64,000 nt of DNA, taken from Rhodohalobacter mucosus. Its GTDB lineage: Bacteria; Bacteroidota; Rhodothermia; Balneolales; Balneolaceae. A model generated the notes under the pieces. That model searched no databases. It was not told the origin of the DNA and was given only the letters and a program-made list of their open reading frames with translations. The DNA is taken from positions 62,001-126,000 of the forward strand of contig NZ_QGGB01000006.1 in NCBI RefSeq assembly GCF_003150675.1, read 5' to 3'. Positions 9,603 to 17,249 of this stretch are shown in pieces (the first letter of the stretch is position 1; the number at the start of each line of letters is the position of its first letter). The translations under genes were made by a program, and so were the position numbers.

Positions 9603-12335
9603 ATGATCAAAAGATATTCCTCCAGATCGCACAAAATAGATGAATCGTTCTTAAACGAAAAGCTCCGGAGTGCGGAATCATATGATCGAATTGCCGGGTA
9701 TTTCAGCTCCTCAATTTTGGAAGTTGCGGGTGAGGCTATTGAACAGATTCCTGGTAAAGTACGTATCATATGCAATTCAGATCTACAACAGCAGGATGTA
9801 GCAACAGCCAGAGCTGCGGAAATGGCTATTCGTAAAGAGTGGACATCTAAAGTAGAAATGGAAAAGCTGGAGAAAGCAAACCCTCGCCTACGACGACTCT
9901 TTAAGTTGTTAAAAAGCGGTAAAATGGAAGTTCGTGTATTGCCTTCCGAAGAGTTTGGTCTGATCCACGGTAAAGCAGGGTTAATCACCCAAAAAGATGG
10001 ATCTCAGCTCGCCTTTATGGGGAGTACCAATGAAACGTATTCAGCCTGGAAGCTTAATTATGAAATGCTTTGGGAAGACAGTTCAGATGAAGCCATCGAC
10101 TGGGTAAAGAAAGAGTTTAACGGATTGTGGAACCATCCAAGCGCGGTACCTTTATCAGATTTTGTTATAGAAGATATTGGGAGAATCTCGAAGCGAGTTG
10201 TCATCCGAAAGGAGGAGTGGGAAGAGGATGGTGATCCTGCCGGAGCTGTCGTGGAGACACCGGTATACAGAAAAGAGTATGGGTTATGGCCCCATCAGAA
10301 ATACTTTGTGAAAGTAGCTTGGGATGAATTTCAATCCGGTCGAGGTGCGCGATTTGTGTTGGCTGATCAGGTAGGATTGGGAAAAACCATTCAACTAGCA
10401 CTCACAGCTCTTTTGATTGCTTTAAAAACAAAAGGACCTATTCTCGTTATTGCTCCAAAAACATTGATCTGGCAGTGGCAGGAAGAGATGAAACATCTCT
10501 TAAATATGCCATCAGCTGTTTGGGATGGAAGGCAATGGGTAGATGAAAACGGCATATCTTACCCCTCGTCAGGAAGGGAATCCGTAACAAACTGCCCCAG
10601 AAGGGTTGGTATTCTAAGTCAGGGATTAATTGTGCAAGCAGGAGAGATACCGGATTATCTACTAAATCAGCATTACGAATGTGTCATTGTTGATGAGTGC
10701 CACCGAGCCCGGCGGAAGAATTTGAAGAAAGATGGCGAAAATGAGCCGATTCAGCCTAACAATATGATGGACTTTCTTCTGAAGATCTCACCTAAAACAA
10801 ACAATATGTTACTGGCAACGGCTACTCCGGTTCAACTTTACCCAATTGAGGCTTTTGATCTGTTGACAATTTTAAATAGGGGATCGGATCATGTAATAGG
10901 TGATGAACTCTCTATTTGGAAGCGGGACAAAGCTTATACGTTGGAACTCATCCAGGGCAAGCAGGATGTGCCGGAAGACGTCAATGAAATCTGGGATTGG
11001 GTAAGAAACCCCCTTCCTCCTGCAAATGAAAAAGCACAGCTATTTGGGTTGATCCGGCGTCGGTTACAAAAAAGCCCAACAGATTCTGTAGCAACAGGAC
11101 CTGAATTCAATGATCTGAACCCTGCAGACAAGCGAAGGCTCCAATCCAATGTAGAGTCAATTTTTTCTGAACACAATCCGTTTATTCGGCACATCATACG
11201 ACGAGAAAGAAAATTTTTAGAAGAAACTATAGATCCCAAAACCAATGAACCTTTTTTGAAGCCTGTTCGTGTTCGTCTACATGGTGAGGCAGATCATGAA
11301 GCGGTCACCTTACCCGGTTATCTACGGGATGCTTACCAGAGTGCCGAAGAGTTTTGCGACGAGCTAGGAGAACGAATGCGAGCTGCCGGTTTCATGAGAA
11401 CGATGCTTCTAAGAAGAATGGGTAGTTCCATTCAGGCTGGAAAAAATACAGCTATAAAATTTCTTGGGAACCAGTTTCAAGATTTAGAAGCTGAGGAGGA
11501 AGATTATGTCAGTAGCATCAATGACACAGAAACCCAAAAGGTTGAGACTGAGGAAGATCAGTCGATCATTACCAGCGAAATGACAGATAAGGAGCGAGAA
11601 ATATTAATACGTCTGATCAGTCAGCTTGATTCGCATAAAGATAAGGATCCCAAATACGCCTCGTTGAAGGAGTATCTTTTTAAAAAGAATTGGTTACAGC
11701 TTGGTTGCATCGTTTTCTCCCAATATCACGATACGATCCGTTATATGGCCGACCAACTCTCTGAAGAATTTCCGGAGATCGAAATCGCTATATATGCCGG
11801 GGGCAATAAATCAGGGATCATTAAAAAAGGTGAATTTAAGCCCGAGAAAAAGGAGACGATTAAAGCGAGAGTTCAACGAGGTGAATTAAAACTTCTATTT
11901 GGTACTGATTCAGCCAGTGAGGGGTTGAACTTACAACGACTCGGTACCCTCATTAATCTTGATTTACCCTGGAACCCAACTCGTCTTGAACAGAGGAAAG
12001 GCCGTATTCAAAGAATTGGTCAAACACGAGATGTTGTGGATGTTTACAATATGAGATATAAAGACTCAGTGGAAGATCGTGTGCATGAACTATTATCAGA
12101 TCGTCTGGAAGGTATCTACGACCTATTTGGTCAACTTCCGGATGTGCTTGAGGATGTCTGGATAGAAGTGGCTATAGGTGAGAAGAAACAAGCTGAGAAA
12201 ATTATTAACCAGGTCCCAAAAGAGCATCCTTTTGAAATGAGGTATCACCAGATAGAAAATATCGATTGGGAAACCTGCGAAAGAGTTCTATTTGAGGATG
12301 ATAAGAAGGAGCAATTGTTAAAAGGGTGGAGCTAA
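9603..12335 (+). CDS. PLD-nuclease and SNF2-family helicase fusion
   Basis: This 910-residue protein begins with a phospholipase-D-like domain: H122-G-K124 followed by G-S-T-N-E-T, the one H-x-K motif I can see. A SNF2-type helicase follows with Walker A G258-L-G-K261-T262, motif II D364-E-C-H367 and motif VI Q797-R-K-G-R-I-Q-R-I-G-Q. PLD-SNF2 proteins are frequent in DISARM-like and other defence loci, where PLD domains can act as Mg-independent nucleases, usually as dimers when only one motif is present. It probably translocates on incoming DNA and cuts it. It sits directly after the methylase gene and four bases before the possible TTG start of the next gene. Confidence 0.9.
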   Translation: MIKRYSSRSHKIDESFLNEKLRSAESYDRIAGYFSSSILEVAGEAIEQIPGKVRIICNSDLQQQDVATARAAEMAIRKEWTSKVEMEKLEKANPRLRRLFKLLKSGKMEVRVLPSEEFGLIHGKAGLITQKDGSQLAFMGSTNETYSAWKLNYEMLWEDSSDEAIDWVKKEFNGLWNHPSAVPLSDFVIEDIGRISKRVVIRKEEWEEDGDPAGAVVETPVYRKEYGLWPHQKYFVKVAWDEFQSGRGARFVLADQVGLGKTIQLALTALLIALKTKGPILVIAPKTLIWQWQEEMKHLLNMPSAVWDGRQWVDENGISYPSSGRESVTNCPRRVGILSQGLIVQAGEIPDYLLNQHYECVIVDECHRARRKNLKKDGENEPIQPNNMMDFLLKISPKTNNMLLATATPVQLYPIEAFDLLTILNRGSDHVIGDELSIWKRDKAYTLELIQGKQDVPEDVNEIWDWVRNPLPPANEKAQLFGLIRRRLQKSPTDSVATGPEFNDLNPADKRRLQSNVESIFSEHNPFIRHIIRRERKFLEETIDPKTNEPFLKPVRVRLHGEADHEAVTLPGYLRDAYQSAEEFCDELGERMRAAGFMRTMLLRRMGSSIQAGKNTAIKFLGNQFQDLEAEEEDYVSSINDTETQKVETEEDQSIITSEMTDKEREILIRLISQLDSHKDKDPKYASLKEYLFKKNWLQLGCIVFSQYHDTIRYMADQLSEEFPEIEIAIYAGGNKSGIIKKGEFKPEKKETIKARVQRGELKLLFGTDSASEGLNLQRLGTLINLDLPWNPTRLEQRKGRIQRIGQTRDVVDVYNMRYKDSVEDRVHELLSDRLEGIYDLFGQLPDVLEDVWIEVAIGEKKQAEKIINQVPKEHPFEMRYHQIENIDWETCERVLFEDDKKEQLLKGWS

Positions 12336-12354
12336 TAATTTGGATAATTTCTCA

Positions 12355-13062
12355 ATGAAGAATTCTGATAGATTTATCTCTTTGTTTAAAAAACTGGAAA
12401 AGTTAGTAGCCGAACAATCCCAATTACCAAGAGATGAAAGTTTTAGCAAAATGTTAGCTGAGATTACAAGAGGAAATACTGTATTCAGGCACTATAAAGA
12501 ATATATCCAACAATATGCCAAACTTAGAAATGCTATAGTACACGAAAGTGTAAGCGATGATAAGGCGATAGCTGAACCTCACGATGAGGTATTATCTAGA
12601 CTGGAAGAAATTGTCAAAAAAATCGAGAATCCAGCTAAAGTCATCCCTAAATTTCAGGTTAAGATTGAATCGGTTAAACCTGGGACAATGATTTCAGATG
12701 CACTGGACCGTTTCTATAAAGGAAACTATTCGCAATTACCCGTAATCGAAGATGGAAAATTTTTTGACTTATTAACTACTGATGCGGTTGCAAGGTGGAT
12801 TGCAGCTCATAAAGAGAAAGGTGGATACTTATTAGAAAATGTAGCTATCCGTGAAGTATTACCTTACAAGGAAGTACAAGATAATTTTAGTTTCATTTCA
12901 AGAAGAACAACACTTCTTGATGTCCTAGAGATTTTTAGGAAAATCGATTATAAAGAGCAACCACTTGACGCTCTTCTGATTACGAATGATGGAAAAAAAG
13001 AACAAAAATTGATGGGTATTATAACTCATTATGATGTTTCAAAAATTTACTCACTAATATAA
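12355..13062 (+). CDS. HEPN-like and CBS-domain fusion protein
   Basis: The protein has 235 residues from ATG 12355; a TTG at 12340 would add five. The N-terminal helical part contains R58-N-A-I-V-H63, an R-x4-H arrangement in the context Y-A-K-L-R-N-A-I-V-H-E, as in HEPN ribonucleases. Two CBS-like repeats follow, about 103-160 (with I-S-D-A-L-D and Q-L-P-V-I) and 165-235 (ending in G-I-I-T-H-Y-D-V). CBS pairs bind adenosyl ligands such as AMP, ATP or SAM. My inference is a ligand-gated RNase that triggers dormancy when the system is activated or subverted. It lies only 19 bases past the helicase stop, so it is probably part of the operon. A non-catalytic regulator is the main alternative. 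Confidence 0.6.
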   Translation: MKNSDRFISLFKKLEKLVAEQSQLPRDESFSKMLAEITRGNTVFRHYKEYIQQYAKLRNAIVHESVSDDKAIAEPHDEVLSRLEEIVKKIENPAKVIPKFQVKIESVKPGTMISDALDRFYKGNYSQLPVIEDGKFFDLLTTDAVARWIAAHKEKGGYLLENVAIREVLPYKEVQDNFSFISRRTTLLDVLEIFRKIDYKEQPLDALLITNDGKKEQKLMGIITHYDVSKIYSLI

Positions 13063-13072
13063 TGCATTACTT

Positions 13073-13383
13073 ATGTCTGACATCAAGCTCTTCCAATTGA
13101 AAGACCAGGAAGTGACTGAACTCACAGGTTCTGCCGTAAAAATCGAAAAATCCCTCCAAGATCAGATTGAGAAAAATCTTGATACGTACCTGGGTGTTAG
13201 GTTTCTAGCTACCGAATATTCAACAGGCTCTAACCATGGCGGTAGGATTGATACGTTGGGTATTGATGAAAACGGCAGCCGGTCGACATCGAGTACAAGC
13301 GGTCGATGAATGAGAACGTGATAAGCCAGGGGTTGTTTTATCTGGATTGGATGATGGGTCATAAACTGAGTTTGAGCCTTTGA
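13073..13383 (+). pseudogene. Frameshifted DUF5655/NucS-like nuclease remnant
   Basis: The first frame encodes about 69 residues that match the start of DUF91/DUF5655-type proteins (L-G-V-R-F-L-A-T-E-Y-S-T-G, then G-G-R-I-D-T-L-G-I-D). At about 13279 the match jumps to the +2 frame, which continues I-E-Y-K-R (the E-x-K of a PD-(D/E)xK nuclease), N-E-N-V-I-S-Q-G-L-F-Y-L-D-W, and stops at TGA 13381-13383. One missing C in the G-S-P codons explains the shift. The family is far longer, so the 3' part is also lost. It follows the HEPN-CBS gene by 10 bases and is most likely an operon member that died. Confidence 0.7.
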
Positions 13384-13454
13384 TTTTGAAGAGTTATGAA
13401 GAGAATTGAAACATGGAAAGGTTAGGGACGTTTAATTGCCACTTACGTTAAATT

Positions 13455-14015
13455 TCATTCCGCCCATTCTTTAAATGTATCAATGTAGGAAACAAAAGTA
13501 GGATTTATTTTATCTCTCTCAATTTGGTATAACAGTTCACCAAGTTTCTTTTTGCCCCATTCTTTATCGTGGAATTGTTCCCTTTCAAGCAGATTATACA
13601 GGTCCGTGCAGCAATCAAATTTAATCTTTGAACTCTCTGGACAGATTTTAGTGCCTGTCAACAGTGCTTCAAAGCTGGCAGTGTCACCATTTTCCTGTCT
13701 TATAAATGCCGAAATATTCAGTATCAAATCTTCCAGTGAATCGTAATCAAAGTGATTTTGGAGATCCATTAGTATCACTTTGGCTTTCTGTTTGAAAGTG
13801 CTTGTATCTACAATCGGCGGTTCGTCAGAATAACCTACCAGTATGCCGCGAAGCAAATGTACCGGGGAAAGTCCGCCAGGATTGGATTCTTCAAACTGCT
13901 GTTTGTCATTGCCATCAACAAAGTAGGGAAGTGCAAAGTCTTTAGAATCCATAATGCGCTGCCCTACGTCAGAGTCTTTAGAAAACGGTATCCATATGAT
14001 TGAATATTCTTTCAT
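13455..14015 (-). CDS. Uncharacterised protein paired with a SeqA-like gene
   Basis: This 186-residue acidic protein matches no family I recognise. It begins with a beta-strand-like stretch (I-I-W-I-P-F) and is otherwise predicted helical with several charged segments; there is no signal peptide or membrane segment. It lies 74 bases downstream of the SeqA-like gene on the same strand, so the two probably form an operon. It sits right after the defence island on the opposite strand and has similar AT-rich composition, which suggests accessory origin. No function is proposed. Confidence 0.6.
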   Translation of the reverse strand: MKEYSIIWIPFSKDSDVGQRIMDSKDFALPYFVDGNDKQQFEESNPGGLSPVHLLRGILVGYSDEPPIVDTSTFKQKAKVILMDLQNHFDYDSLEDLILNISAFIRQENGDTASFEALLTGTKICPESSKIKFDCCTDLYNLLEREQFHDKEWGKKKLGELLYQIERDKINPTFVSYIDTFKEWAE

Positions 14016-14089
14016 GTTGCCTGATATCCTGTATGCATCATTACACTAACTGCTCCAAATTATATGCGGGAGTAAAACACCTTATTCCG

Positions 14090-14977
14090 CTACTTAAGCC
14101 TGACTTTTATTTTATGCTTTAGGCTTGGTGCCAGCATCTCTGTAAGGTTCAAGATGTTTCGTATGTGGCTTGGGGCATTGTACTTTGAATCAAAGTAAAT
14201 ACCTTCTTCAACTTTATTCCATTGCCCATCGTAAGTCTCAAGCTTATGCCGGGGTTTTGAGTTGATAAAGTATTTATTGCTTGTCGCATCAATTGGAAGC
14301 ATGCTTTGGTTCAAAAGCCCGTTTTCGAGAAACCATCGAATAACTGCTTCATCAAATTCAGTCCAGGAGTTGACCTCAAATTCATTTTCATCAATACGAA
14401 CGGAAGCAGGTTTGCTTTTGAACAAGCGATCTGCATGTTTGTACAAAACCTCTATTGCTACATGTTCGCTGGTAGTATCCTTATCGCCACCTTGATTGCT
14501 CACTTTCCTTCTCGAGCTATTAATCGGATTAGTTTTGATTATTTCATTAAAGAATCCTTCAATTATGTTTCTGTAATCTTGAAACTTGTTTAACAGAATT
14601 CTTTTGAACTCCGGCAGATTTTGATCTTCAAGCAAACTGTCAACTTCACTTGTTGTTTTGTCAAGTTGCCTGCCATACTTATCCAGTACAGTTTCTCTTC
14701 TCACTTTATGTCTTTTGGAGACTGCCTTGGTAGCATCAACCCGGGAAAGTCCTCTTTTCTTAACTAAATGTATCACTTCCAATATATGCTGAAGAGCGGT
14801 TGGGATACTGCTTGGCAAAGAAGGGAATAGCTGAGAGGGGCTTACTGTGGGTGTTAATTCTTTATTTTGAAATAATTCTCTTCTCAGAATTGAGTTTGGG
14901 GTATCTCCGAAGTCTTCAATTTTGTTAAGGAGGTATTGCCGGACCTCTTCATCGATCTCGATATTATAATATTTCAT
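14090..14977 (-). CDS. DNA-binding protein with SeqA-like N-terminus
   Basis: This 295-residue protein has residues 1-35 resembling the SeqA N-terminal oligomerisation/ribbon-helix-helix-like motif (I-E-I-D-E-E-V then S-I-L-R-R-E-L-F). SeqA represses replication initiation by binding hemimethylated GATC. The middle has an alpha-helical segment with V-K-K-R-G-L-S-R-V-D-A-T that could be a DNA-binding helix-turn-helix. The C-terminal part (about 195-290) contains W-T-E-F-D-E-A-V and ends in a basic strand; I do not recognise it. It is much longer than SeqA and lacks a recognisable SeqA DNA-binding domain. It is probably a DNA-binding regulator of the pair with the downstream gene. Confidence 0.55.
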   Translation of the reverse strand: MKYYNIEIDEEVRQYLLNKIEDFGDTPNSILRRELFQNKELTPTVSPSQLFPSLPSSIPTALQHILEVIHLVKKRGLSRVDATKAVSKRHKVRRETVLDKYGRQLDKTTSEVDSLLEDQNLPEFKRILLNKFQDYRNIIEGFFNEIIKTNPINSSRRKVSNQGGDKDTTSEHVAIEVLYKHADRLFKSKPASVRIDENEFEVNSWTEFDEAVIRWFLENGLLNQSMLPIDATSNKYFINSKPRHKLETYDGQWNKVEEGIYFDSKYNAPSHIRNILNLTEMLAPSLKHKIKVRLK

Positions 14978-15337
14978 GGGTTTCTCTTTTTTTACTTTTA
15001 ATACTACAAATATTATAGTAAATATAGTAACTAAAGTGAAATCGAAATGTCGCTCTTTGCAAAAAAAAATCAGATTTTAAAGCTGACACTCGTCCATCGA
15101 TCATTGACCATCTACCAAAAAAATCAGTCCACTGCTTCCTCGTCCTCGTCCTCGTTTTCATCAGAATCTGAATTGCCAAGGTTGCAGGAGAGTATTTCAT
15201 CAACTTCTTCGCCGATGATTGATATGTAATGGATAGACTTTCCGGAATGAACGGAACCGGCTGATTCTGAATGCCATCAGTCAAACAGAATGCCATTTAC
15301 TGCTAATCGTGAATAAGAACGCAAGAACTCTTGTTTT
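14978..15337. other. Gene-poor gap with a decayed gene
   Basis: Apart from the acidic-tail remnant on the minus strand, this stretch shows no convincing gene. An A-run at 15059-15069 and a short heptamer-like patch (CATCGATCATTGACCATC, around 15095-15112) resemble the repeats seen elsewhere. The plus-strand palindrome CAAGA-AC-TCTTG at 15322-15333 followed by T6 could act as a weak terminator overlapping the VWA stop codon. Confidence 0.4.
15124..15276 (-). pseudogene. Possible remnant of a gene with an acidic C-terminal tail
   Basis: A minus-strand frame is open from 15276 (after an in-frame stop) to TGA at 15126-15124. It reads I-H-Y-I-S-I-I-G-E-E-V-D-E-I-L and then a run of Asp/Glu, which looks like a genuine protein end rather than chance translation. 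No start codon exists in this frame; upstream protein-like sequence continues in another frame (F-I-P-E-S-L), which suggests a frameshift. I cannot name the family. Confidence 0.3.
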
Positions 15338-15925
15338 TTACTTTTTTCTGTAATCAGATACACGAATGCTCATATCATTGTAAGCTGATCGTACTCCTTC
15401 ATCTGTCGCTGCGAAGTTAAATGCATCTTTATTGTCAATGCCTATTTTGTAAGCTTCTGAGAAAGCATCCTGATTCGCTCCCAGAAAGATAAACTCCCAT
15501 GAGTACTTTTCCTTCTGGTGCTTGATCATTTTTTTGATTTTTGACAAATGGTATTCTTTGCTGGAGTTTTCCTGCCCGTCCGTTAGAATGGCAACAATCA
15601 CCTTTTCAGGCCGGTTTGCTTCCGGCGTATTGGCCAATCTCTTGCCTGTACTGTCAATGGTAAACCCCACGGCATCCAGCAATGCGGTCGCTCCGCCGGG
15701 TATAAAATCATCATCTGTTATCGGTTCCACGTTGTTAAGAGGCTTGTTCTCATGAACGACCTCCATCTCCGTATTGAACTGAACAAACGTAAACGAAGCC
15801 TCTCCCGGCTGCTTTTTCTGTTCGGCCAGAAAGGTGTTGAAGCCTCCGATCGCGTCACTCTTAATCGTATTCATAGATCCCGATCTGTCAATAATGCAAA
15901 GTATCTCTGATAGTCCCTTTTTCAT
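15338..15925 (-). CDS. VWA-domain protein
   Basis: This 195-residue protein is a single von Willebrand factor A domain. The metal-ion site is intact: D13-R-S15-G-S17-M, T80 in the P-G-G-A-T loop, and D116-G in L-T-D-G-Q-E. Such stand-alone cytoplasmic VWA proteins resemble TerY/YfbK-type proteins that mediate metal-dependent protein contacts, often in stress or tellurite-related loci. A Shine-Dalgarno-like AAGGAG lies five bases before the ATG, which supports the start. No ter-type partner is nearby, so the binding partner is unknown. It is flanked upstream by a GGTAGTT heptamer array. Confidence 0.85.
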   Translation of the reverse strand: MKKGLSEILCIIDRSGSMNTIKSDAIGGFNTFLAEQKKQPGEASFTFVQFNTEMEVVHENKPLNNVEPITDDDFIPGGATALLDAVGFTIDSTGKRLANTPEANRPEKVIVAILTDGQENSSKEYHLSKIKKMIKHQKEKYSWEFIFLGANQDAFSEAYKIGIDNKDAFNFAATDEGVRSAYNDMSIRVSDYRKK

Positions 15926-15938
15926 TTTTCTCCTTGTT

Positions 15939-15978
15939 TTGTTGGTAGTTGGTAGTTGGTAGCTAGTGGTTGGTGGTA
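15939..15978. repeat. Degenerate 7-nt array (GGTAGTT type)
   Basis: The unit GGTAGTT repeats with drift to AGTGGTT just upstream of the VWA gene on the minus strand. It belongs to the general class of heptamer arrays in this window. Confidence 0.6.
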
Positions 15979-16176
15979 CTCTGATTTAATATCGGTATTG
16001 TGAGTGACAACGTGGTGTCACCGCATCCAAAATTATTTTGAGTATGGATTCTTGACGATCTATTGGAACTTAGTTTAGCCAACTAATAATTGGCTATTCA
16101 GTAAGCAGATGTGATGGCATCGGTATAAGAATTTAATCTTTTTGAGATGGGTTCATAAAGTGTATCGGGCCTTTGT

Positions 16177-16668
16177 TTACCCGAGGGTCAATTCTCCATC
16201 AGCAATCATCAAGCACCTCCTGATCATCTCCCTATCCGCAAAGCCTTCCTTGTCGGACGTCTGAATAAAATGCGGAAACCGCTCGCTGATGCCGTTGTCG
16301 TTGTCATCCAGGATGAGATGAAGGCCGTTGTTGGCATCATTTTCATCGATCCAGGCCTGAATGGCTTCGCCGCGGGTGGCGGATCGGTCTTCGTAAATGA
16401 GGCTGGGAATGACGCCGGTCACATGGTCCGGATTCATCCCGTTTTGATGAAACAGCTTTTTCAGTTCATCCAGGGAATATTCATAACGCCAGGTGGAGGT
16501 GACCACAATTTGGGCACCCAGTTTTTCGGTGAGCAGATTGATATGCGCCGCGGCCATGGGGCACCAGTCGAACCGTGACGGTTTCTTTCCGTTTTTCGCC
16601 TGTCGGCGGAGGTGGTTTTTTGTGTTGAGGACTCTTCCTATTACTTTTGAGTGATCAAAAGTAATCAA
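16177..16668 (-). pseudogene. HAD-family phosphatase truncated by a palindromic repeat
   Basis: The frame encodes 163 residues. From residue 11 on it matches HAD-like proteins of the kind found in RNA-repair 'Swiss army knife' proteins: V-L-N-T, then I-V-V-T-S-T-W-R (motif II) and L-I-L-D-D-N-D (motif IV). The family begins with D-x-D-G-V-L-N, which carries the nucleophile; here the residues before V-L-N-T are M-I-T-F-D-H-S-K-V-I, translated from the hairpin of the repeat at 16640-16833. The catalytic aspartates are therefore gone and the remaining upstream gene cannot be found beyond the repeat. I treat it as dead, although it still has an open frame. Confidence 0.7.
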
Positions 16669-16833
16669 AAATCACCGGCGGGCAGATTCTCCGGCGGATC
16701 CGTCCTCCACGAGACGGGAAGAAACCAATGGTCCATCTAAATGGTGGTCGTCACTCCAGGATCTCACCGGTATGGTTTCTTTCTTGTCGTCCCGCTACGA
16801 ACGTCTCTAATCGCCGTCCAATCTGCAGGCGGG
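16640..16833. repeat. Palindromic repeat element, copy 1
   Basis: This ~194-base element starts with the hairpin ATTACTTTTGA-GTGA-TCAAAAGTAAT. Then come outer arms GGCGGGCAGATTCTCCGGCG / CGCCG...ATCTGCAGGCGGG, which are near-complementary, and inner arms AGAAACCA / TGGTTTCT. It replaces the 5' end of the HAD gene. Three further full copies and a partial one occur in this window. Confidence 0.85.
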
Positions 16834-16985
16834 AAATGAGTTGTGATCTACGATGGACGATGGTTGATGTTTGATTTAGAATAGATCAAATATATCGTCC
16901 ATCTACCATTGACCATTGCCTATCGACTTTCATAAATCACAAGTCGCTCATCGTCTAGCACATATCAAGGCTTTCTCCCTGATTT
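16834..16985. repeat. Extended flank shared with repeat copy 3
   Basis: The sequence after copy 1 (ATGGACGATGGTTGATGTTT and on through ATCGTCCATCTACCATTGAC) is nearly the same as that after copy 3 at 38301-38430. It contains inverted ATGGACGAT / ATCGTCCAT arms. No gene is seen here. Confidence 0.6.
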
Positions 16986-17030
16986 ACCGCTCTCACTTGG
17001 AAATAATTGCAATTTTATTAGCTTGACAAT

Positions 17031-17249
17031 ATGAACAAATCCATTTCAATAGATAAACTTTCGACTGCCGAGAAAATTGAGCTTATGGAAAAGCTATGGG
17101 CTGATCTATCCGCATCTGCCGGTTACGAACCACCGGCCTGGCATGAGGAAGAACTGGCCAGGCGAAAAAACGCAGTGAAAGAGGGGGATGCAACATATAA
17201 AAGCTGGGGTCAGGCTAAAAAGGAGATTCGAAATGCATGTTACTTTTGA
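17031..17249 (+). CDS. Addiction-module antitoxin-like protein (orphan)
   Basis: This 72-residue protein matches the short 'addiction module' antitoxin family (PF09720-like): L-S-T-A-E-K-I-E-L-M-E-K-L-W near the start, P-x-W-H near the middle, and S-W-G-Q-A-K-K-E-I-R at the end. These partner ParE/RelE-type toxins, whose gene normally follows at once. Here the last few codons (A-C-Y-F) and the stop run into the palindromic repeat at 17239, and no toxin follows. The antitoxin is nearly full length, so its own 3' end was only slightly altered while the toxin was lost. It may be a silent relic or a protective orphan. Confidence 0.65.
   Translation: MNKSISIDKLSTAEKIELMEKLWADLSASAGYEPPAWHEEELARRKNAVKEGDATYKSWGQAKKEIRNACYF

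Noticed and set aside
14964-15296. 110-residue minus-strand ORF
   Set aside because: Composition is not protein-like; a different frame of the same strand carries the acidic-tail remnant.
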